Shown piece after piece: positions 14,414-18,886 of a DNA stretch of 18,886 nucleotides. Where the stretch lies: NCBI GenBank assembly GCA_964639275.1, contig CAZXCQ010000103.1:1-18886 (forward strand), given 5' to 3'. The DNA comes from CAZXCQ01 sp964639275 (GTDB taxonomy: Bacteria; Desulfobacterota; DSM-4660; Desulfatiglandales; Desulfatiglandaceae). Position numbers and translations under genes: made by a program. The notes beneath the pieces are model-generated. The model was given only the letters and a program-made list of their open reading frames with translations. It did no database searches and had not been told where the DNA came from. Positions within the stretch are counted from its first letter, which is position 1. Each line of letters begins with the position of its first letter.

Positions 14414-14956
14414 ATGACTGTACCCAACCTAATTACGAGCCTACGGATCATCTTGGCGCCCATCCTCGTGATATACCTGATCAATGACAGGTTTTTGCCC
14501 GCCCTGCTGGTTTTTGTATTGGCCGGTCTGAGCGACGGGGCCGATGGACTGGTCGCCAGGCTGTTTAACCAAAAGAGTAAACTCGGTACCTATCTCGACC
14601 CGCTCGCCGATAAGATCCTGCTGGTAACCGCCTTTATTGTTCTTGCTGCGAGGGGGGTTGTTCCCCCATGGCTCACGGTCATTGTTATCAGTCGCGATAT
14701 CCTGATCCTATTGGGCGTCTTGATCCTATTCCTGAACGCGCAGGATTTTACTATCAGACCATCGATTTTGAGCAAGATCACGACCTGTCTACAACTGGGG
14801 ACGGTCTTTGTGGTGCTCTCAAAGGGCCACTTCCATTTCTCAACCAAAGTCAGCCTTTATCTGTTCTGGGCCACGACGGTCTTTACAATAAGTTCGGGGC
14901 TCCACTACATGCGCTGGTGGTTCAGGACAATAGGAGAGGGGAAACTGGGCGATTGA
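14414..14956 (+). CDS. pgsA: CDP-alcohol phosphatidyltransferase, probably CDP-diacylglycerol-glycerol-3-phosphate 3-phosphatidyltransferase
   Basis: The 180-residue membrane enzyme carries the full CDP-alcohol phosphotransferase signature: Asp41, Asp44-Gly45, Ala48-Arg49, Gly58, Asp62 and Asp66 in SDGADGLVARLF...GTYLDPLADK. These residues bind two divalent metals and CDP-diacylglycerol. It also has the opening NLITSLRIILAPI helix and the length typical of PgsA, with about five or six membrane segments. PgsA makes phosphatidylglycerol phosphate at the inner membrane. Related enzymes (phosphatidylserine or cardiolipin synthases) share the motif, so the exact product is likely but not proven. 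The upstream 137 bases show no strong promoter or terminator and no good ribosome site. Confidence 0.85.
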   Translation: MTVPNLITSLRIILAPILVIYLINDRFLPALLVFVLAGLSDGADGLVARLFNQKSKLGTYLDPLADKILLVTAFIVLAARGVVPPWLTVIVISRDILILLGVLILFLNAQDFTIRPSILSKITTCLQLGTVFVVLSKGHFHFSTKVSLYLFWATTVFTISSGLHYMRWWFRTIGEGKLGD

Positions 14957-14986
14957 ACGGCCATGGGATAATCCACAGAATACGAC

Positions 14987-15015
14987 TTGACATATGGGAT
15001 GCCACTTGATAGATT
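14987..15015 (+). promoter_or_regulatory. Sigma-70 promoter of tRNA-Val
   Basis: TTGACA (14987-14992), a perfect -35 box, lies exactly 17 bases before TAGATT (15010-15015), a 4/6 -10 box. The expected start of transcription, about 15022, is a few bases before the mature 5' end of the tRNA, as usual for stable RNA genes. Confidence 0.7.
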
Positions 15016-15027
15016 GCTTCACCTTGT

Positions 15028-15102
15028 AGGCACGTAGCTCAGGGGGAGAGCACTACCCTGACACGGTAGGGGTCACGAGTTCAAATCTCGTCGTGCCTAC
15101 CA
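15028..15102 (+). tRNA. tRNA-Val (anticodon GAC)
   Basis: A complete cloverleaf can be drawn by hand. The acceptor stem AGGCACG pairs with CGTGCCT. The D arm is GCTC-AGGGGGA-GAGC. The anticodon arm is CTACC-CTGACAC-GGTAG with GAC at positions 34-36. The variable region is GGGTC and the T arm is ACGAG-TTCAAAT-CTCGT. Discriminator A and an encoded CCA end follow. GAC reads the valine codons GUC and GUU. The acceptor pairing even extends outwards (GTAGGCACG with CGTGCCTAC). The gene has its own promoter and terminator and stands alone. Confidence 0.96.
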
Positions 15103-15120
15103 AATGATATCAATAGGTTA

Positions 15121-15151
15121 GGCCGGTTTCTTAAACCGGCCTTTTCTTTTT
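15121..15151 (+). terminator. Rho-independent terminator of tRNA-Val
   Basis: GGCCGGTTT (15121-15129) and AAACCGGCC (15133-15141) form a perfect 9-bp stem with a 3-base CTT loop, followed at once by a T-rich tail (TTTTCTTTTTC). It lies 19 bases after the CCA end of the tRNA. Confidence 0.95.
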
Positions 15152-15505
15152 CTAAGTATATCCTCCCATGCGAAGGGCCGGTATCCGGGCAACGGCGTGG
15201 TAATAGAACCCGGTGCTCACTGGCGAATCCCAAAATCCCAGAATTCAGCAGAAAATCACTTCAAAAATGGTTGGCAGGATAAAGATTATGTGTTACGGCT
15301 TTCTGGGACTATCAAAAGAAAAATTAGGACGCCCTTAGATCAGGGATCCGGGCCGCGGAAGTTGAGGGGGAGGGCTGGTGGCTCTGCGGGTGCCTGGTTT
15401 GCGCTGTTGAGGCCGGAAAACGAAATACTGCGTCATCTGCAATAGACCGGGAGCCATTCGGGGGCAGGCTGTTGCGCAGAACAATAGAGTCGGGAAGAAT
15501 ACTGA
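15152..15505. other. Gene-free stretch between tRNA-Val terminator and VanZ-like gene
   Basis: These 354 bases contain no supportable gene and no recognised element. Short open frames here lack ribosome sites and protein-like composition. No partial copy of the tRNA was found, so there is no sign of an island integrated at the tRNA 3' end within the window. Confidence 0.5.
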
Positions 15506-16405
15506 TTGAATGTCCATATCCCATTGACGTCCCATGGTTCACAAATTTACAGGGTGCTCCGTTGGGCACTGGTGGCGGCCTATACGATGCTACTCCCCCA
15601 TGCCATCATTGCGTATGAGGCCATTTCCAGGGGTTTTTCACCAAAGATTGCCGGGAAGGTCCCGCTCGCCATCATTGCCCTTTTTGGATTGGCCTACCTG
15701 CTCTATGGCCTTTCGGTCAAGAAGGACACCCGGTGTCTTTGTTTCGCTTTTCCCTGCGCCATTATCGTCTATATTATCATCTCACTTGAACCCAACCCAA
15801 ACAAACATATTCACATACCGGAATATATCCTCATGTCCTGTCTCCTCTTTCAAGCAATTTCTTATGATTACAGGGGGAAAGGGGTTCTCTTACTTGTGTT
15901 CATATGTGCTTCAATGCTCGGGATCGTTGACGAATTGGAACAAGGCATCCACAAAAACCGCTTTTATGGCTGGACCGATATGGCCGTCAACTCCGCGTCA
16001 TCGCTGATCGGTATCCTTGCCATCATGGGAATAAAGGATCGCGCGGTGGGCGATTGGGTCTGGTGGGGCCGTCTCAGACGTATCAGGGTATCCGTGGAGA
16101 TATTATTGTTCGGGGCCACCGGTTCAATCTTTACGTGTGTCTATCTTTTCGATGTGCAAAAGGTCAAGAGCTTCCAGGGCGTCTATCCTGTCTGGCTCCT
16201 GATGTGGAACTATCTCTTCATCGCCCTTGGTTGTGCTGCCCTGCTCGCAAACTGGCGTCACCTCTCCAGAAAAGCAAACCGACAGCAGGGTCAAGGGGAA
16301 AATGAGGTCACGGCACACCTCTGGGTTATCTGTCCCGTCGCCATCCTGCTCCTGATGCACGGCCTTGTTGTCCTGACTATCCTGGCAGGTTGGGAGTTTG
16401 GGTAG
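15506..16405 (+). CDS. VanZ-like integral membrane protein
   Basis: The 299-residue product is highly hydrophobic, with about eight to nine membrane segments (roughly 20-37, 52-70, 78-94, 107-120, 127-140, 160-175, 197-215, 228-247, 273-294). The central part has VanZ-like features: HIPEY (103-107), GIVDELEQGI with Asp142, Glu143 and Gln146, and GWTDMAVNSASSLIG with Asp158 and Asn162. VanZ was first linked to low-level teicoplanin resistance, but the wider family has no settled activity. The segment after 195 is an extra membrane part of unknown type. The start is uncertain: TTG 15506 has GGGAAG upstream, while GTG and TTG codons further in are alternatives; no ATG is available near the first helix. 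Confidence 0.75.
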   Translation: MNVHIPLTSHGSQIYRVLRWALVAAYTMLLPHAIIAYEAISRGFSPKIAGKVPLAIIALFGLAYLLYGLSVKKDTRCLCFAFPCAIIVYIIISLEPNPNKHIHIPEYILMSCLLFQAISYDYRGKGVLLLVFICASMLGIVDELEQGIHKNRFYGWTDMAVNSASSLIGILAIMGIKDRAVGDWVWWGRLRRIRVSVEILLFGATGSIFTCVYLFDVQKVKSFQGVYPVWLLMWNYLFIALGCAALLANWRHLSRKANRQQGQGENEVTAHLWVICPVAILLLMHGLVVLTILAGWEFG

Positions 16406-16427
16406 GCCTGGGACTGCTCTGTCATCC

Positions 16428-17597
16428 CTATGCAAACACCTTGACCATCATGGGTATGGCCACAAAGGTCCCCACGGAACTCCCCAGATTTGTAAATATG
16501 ACTACCAGCAAGATCCGTGTGATCTTGTTTCTCCAAAACCCCTTGATGGATGATATGTCCTCGGGGAGCCGTTCAAAGTCCTTTACCTTTGGCTTCCCCA
16601 GCAACACCTCCACAAGACCCGCCACCCAGCCGGCTGCGATCATGGGGTTTAGAGAAGTGAGGGGAGCCGCAACAAATGCCGAGACCACCGTCAGGGGATG
16701 GGCGAGTGCCACGACCGCCCCAATCCCTGAAAGGACGCCGTTGGCAAGAATCCACCATTTTACCATGTGTGCTGCCGCAGTGGTGCCGGCAAGAAAAAAA
16801 CCCAGAATAATCAGGCCCACCACGGCCGCCGGAATACCCCATTTCAGGGCCGCGAACACCTTCCCCTTTGGCGGGATCTGCTCCAGGGAGTCAATATCCA
16901 CGGGTTCGTTCCAGTATTTCTTGATCCCCGGGACATGTCCGGCCCCCACCACGCCGACGATTTTTTTCCCGGGGGCGTTTCGTATCTTATGGGCCAGGTA
17001 TTGATCTCTCTCATCGATCAATATACGCCGCAGTTCGGGGAGTGTCTCACCGATTTCCGCAAGAAGGGTTTCAAGGACATCCCTCTTTTTCATCTCCTCG
17101 ATATCCTGCTCCGTGATCGCATCGGTCTCTCCCATTGAGACAGCGAGCTGAACCAGCAGTTTGATCCTTTTCCACACCCCCATCAGACGCCATGCCCTCG
17201 ACAGGGTGGTCCTGATGTCCCTGTCTGCCGGATCGACACTGGCTTCAACCTCCCGGGCGGCCTCGATTGCCTGCAACATCTCCTCTCCGGGCCTGATCCC
17301 CAGCCTCATACCGATCCGTTTCTGAAAAGACGCAAGCATGAGGTTGGAAAGGAGCAAGAAGGCCTTTTTTTCCCTAATGACCTTGATGAGATCTGTCTCT
17401 TGCCACTTGTTTTTTTGGGTGATGGCCTGGTATCTGGTTTGACAAAGCTCAATGCACACGGTATCCGGTCTTTCTTGTTTGATAACCTTACCGACCAGCT
17501 CTGTGCTTTCCCTGGACACGTGGGCCGTCCCGATGAGGGTGACCTCTTTGTCTTCAAAAGTCAGTCGGTGTGTATTGTCGTTGTTTGTCATGGCCAT
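16428..17597 (-). CDS. TraB-family membrane protein (PrgY/TraB type)
   Basis: With ATG 17597 the product is 389 residues. The N-terminal domain has the TraB hallmarks: VTLIGTAHVS (19-28), VCIELC with Glu50, DERDQYLAHKI (about 195-205) and GVVGAGHVPG (215-224). This His/Glu/Arg set resembles the putative metal-dependent catalytic core of the TraB/Tiki superfamily. The C-terminal third, about 250-389, holds about four membrane segments, as in enterococcal pheromone-shutdown proteins TraB/PrgY. The role in Proteobacteria is unknown; proteolysis of small peptides is a family-level suggestion. The start could also be ATG 17591 or TTG 17612; none has a good ribosome site. It is convergent with the VanZ-like gene (22 bases) and divergent from the hydrolase gene. 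Confidence 0.85.
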   Translation of the reverse strand: MAMTNNDNTHRLTFEDKEVTLIGTAHVSRESTELVGKVIKQERPDTVCIELCQTRYQAITQKNKWQETDLIKVIREKKAFLLLSNLMLASFQKRIGMRLGIRPGEEMLQAIEAAREVEASVDPADRDIRTTLSRAWRLMGVWKRIKLLVQLAVSMGETDAITEQDIEEMKKRDVLETLLAEIGETLPELRRILIDERDQYLAHKIRNAPGKKIVGVVGAGHVPGIKKYWNEPVDIDSLEQIPPKGKVFAALKWGIPAAVVGLIILGFFLAGTTAAAHMVKWWILANGVLSGIGAVVALAHPLTVVSAFVAAPLTSLNPMIAAGWVAGLVEVLLGKPKVKDFERLPEDISSIKGFWRNKITRILLVVIFTNLGSSVGTFVAIPMMVKVFA

Positions 17598-17710
17598 GGG
17601 GTGTATATTCAAACCGAAAAATAGGGTCTGCCTATTACCATAAACCGATACCGCTTTCCAAGGGATTTTGTTTCAAACGATCGCGATTCTGACCACCCAG
17701 AGAAAAAAAG

Positions 17711-18808
17711 GTGACCGCACAAAAACGGATAGAATTATTACTGGAGGGGGGCGTGCATGAGGGCGTATACCCCGGGGCCGTATTGCTGGCGGCACAATCA
17801 GGCGAAATTGTCTTCCTGGAGGCAGTCGGCCATCGGTCATTGATGCTAGGGCCTGCCCCGATGCACAGGAAAACCATCTTTGATCTGGCATCTCTTACCA
17901 AGCCATTGGCTACGACCCTTGCCATCATGAAGCTCGTAGATGACGGGATAATGGACCTGGATCAGCCGCTTGACACCCTGCTGCCCTGCCATGTCCCCGA
18001 AGAAAAAAGGCCCATATCCCCACGGATGCTTCTGAGCCACTCATCAGGATTCCTGGACTGGCAGCCCATTTACCTCGAACTGGACCGGTATCCCCTCCGA
18101 GAGAGAAAGGGGATATTAAGAGGGGAGCTCCTGAGGATACCCCTGACCTTTGACCCCGGCCAGGGGACGCTTTATAGCGACCTCGGATTTATGATGCTCG
18201 AATGGCTCATTGAAGAAACCACAGGGGGTCCCATGAACCGGTTTCTTGACCGCTATTTCTACAGTCCGCTATCCCTGGAAAGGACGTTTATATACGACAC
18301 AGCACTCCCAAGGCAATTCAAGGCCGAGCAATTTGCCGCAACCGAGGACTGCCCATGGCGGGCCAAGGTCATCCAGGGGACTGTCCACGATGAAAATGCC
18401 CATGTGCTTGGTGGCTATTCAGGTCATGCAGGGCTCTTCGGGACCGCTGAGGAGGCCTATCTCCTGGCCAACCTGTTGATGAGACATTTTCATGGGTCGC
18501 AGGATGACTATCTGAGACCCAAAACGGTGAGGGCATTCTTTACCCGCCAGATGCCTCTGGGGGATGGAACCTGGGCATTGGGTTGGGACACACCATCGCT
18601 TGAAAATTCCAGTTCCGGGAGTTACTTTTCCAACAACAGCGTCGGTCACCTCGGGTTTACGGGCACCTCAATCTGGATGGATCTGGACCGGGATATCGTT
18701 GTCATCTTCCTTACAAACCGTGTCCATCCGACTCGAAACAATCAAAAGATCAAGGTCTTCAGACCCAGGCTGCATGATGCGATCATGGGGGAGTTGGGGA
18801 TAAGATAG
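17711..18808 (+). CDS. Serine hydrolase of the beta-lactamase / penicillin-binding-protein fold (class C-like)
   Basis: The 365-residue product belongs to the Beta-lactamase (PF00144) family of serine esterases and DD-peptidases. The three active-site boxes are visible: SxxK as Ser61-Leu-Thr-Lys64, YxN-type as Tyr155-Ser-Asp157, and the third box HxG at 313-315 within HLGFTGTS. FDLASLTKPLAT, LLSHSSGF and GYSGHAGLFGT are typical of the family. There is no signal peptide, so it is predicted to be cytoplasmic and is probably an esterase or peptidase rather than a secreted beta-lactamase. The start is GTG 17711 with only an A-rich upstream sequence, so the start is uncertain. Dispersed repeat copy 2 begins 10 bases after the stop. 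Confidence 0.88.
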   Translation: MTAQKRIELLLEGGVHEGVYPGAVLLAAQSGEIVFLEAVGHRSLMLGPAPMHRKTIFDLASLTKPLATTLAIMKLVDDGIMDLDQPLDTLLPCHVPEEKRPISPRMLLSHSSGFLDWQPIYLELDRYPLRERKGILRGELLRIPLTFDPGQGTLYSDLGFMMLEWLIEETTGGPMNRFLDRYFYSPLSLERTFIYDTALPRQFKAEQFAATEDCPWRAKVIQGTVHDENAHVLGGYSGHAGLFGTAEEAYLLANLLMRHFHGSQDDYLRPKTVRAFFTRQMPLGDGTWALGWDTPSLENSSSGSYFSNNSVGHLGFTGTSIWMDLDRDIVVIFLTNRVHPTRNNQKIKVFRPRLHDAIMGELGIR

Positions 18809-18818
18809 TGCCTAAAGG

Positions 18819-18886
18819 TAACATCTCAAAGAACAGGGGGAAAGGTGTGGCATGGGGGTCTTTTTTTCTTCCACATGCCCCCATAT
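18819..18886. repeat. Dispersed intergenic repeat, copy 2 (reaches the window end)
   Basis: The stretch matches copy 1 (8384-8450) in order: TAACATCTCAAA, CAGGGGGAAAG, GCATGGGG, a T-run and CCACATGCC. It can form a stem: ATGGGGG (18852-18858) with CCCCCAT near the end, or GGCATG with CATGCC. It sits just after the hydrolase stop, so it may also serve as a 3' end structure. Confidence 0.75.

Noticed and set aside
15197..15445. Plus-strand frame of 82 codons after the tRNA terminator
   Set aside because: GTG start without ribosome site, composition not protein-like, and no domain.
15028..15505. tRNA-Val as an integration site for a genomic island
   Set aside because: No integrase and no partial repeat of the tRNA 3' end are seen in the window.
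17711..18808. Calling the hydrolase a secreted antibiotic-resistance beta-lactamase
   Set aside because: It has no signal peptide and the fold is shared with many esterases and peptidases; resistance cannot be inferred.
1..18886. CRISPR array, IS element, prophage or defence system
   Set aside because: No evenly spaced repeats, transposase, integrase, phage structural or Cas/restriction motifs were found on either strand.

Overview
This looks like a scaffold from a Desulfobacterota (former Deltaproteobacteria) genome, probably assembled from a metagenome. That is inferred from Gram-negative envelope genes, the style of the Liv and envelope proteins, intergenic repeats rich in GAACC words, and a 100-N gap flanked by an exact 55-bp duplication, typical of two unmerged de Bruijn contigs. 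No taxonomic marker is present, so the placement is tentative. No phage, IS element, CRISPR array or defence system was found.

Layout. (1) 1-1757, minus strand: a branched-chain amino-acid (Liv) ABC transporter start, read in the order small exported protein, periplasmic binding protein, then the first 27 codons of a LivH permease cut by the window edge. A strong hairpin sits between livK and livH. (2) 1780-1879: the N gap. (3) 2165-2686, plus strand: a half-size YraQ/ArsP-type permease. (4) 2770-6567, minus strand: a complete dTDP-L-rhamnose operon in the order rfbD, rfbB, rfbA, rfbC, possibly preceded by a small lipoprotein. (5) 6568-7183: a gene-poor stretch with a perfect 11-bp hairpin and a long imperfect inverted repeat. 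(6) 7184-8304: a membrane-anchored or exported SAM methyltransferase (plus) tail-to-tail with a PilZ protein (minus). (7) 8305-8780: a gene-free stretch with one copy of a dispersed repeat and a terminator-like hairpin.

(8) 8781-14956, plus strand: mutL, miaA, then three exported envelope proteins (LPP20-like, TPR lipoprotein, FlgT-like) and a pgsA-type phosphatidyltransferase. A tRNA-Val(GAC) follows with its own promoter and Rho-independent terminator. (9) 15506-18808: a VanZ-like membrane protein (plus), a TraB-family membrane protein (minus) and a serine beta-lactamase-fold hydrolase (plus). The second copy of the dispersed repeat follows the hydrolase at the right edge.

Functions. The rfb genes make dTDP-L-rhamnose from glucose-1-phosphate for surface polysaccharide. 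MutL carries the endonuclease motif of MutH-independent mismatch repair, and MiaA modifies tRNAs. The three-protein envelope cluster behind a candidate promoter overlapping the miaA stop codon is the least understood part and the best candidate for an undescribed module. Its component domains belong to recognisable families, so the novelty would lie in the assembly and its role.
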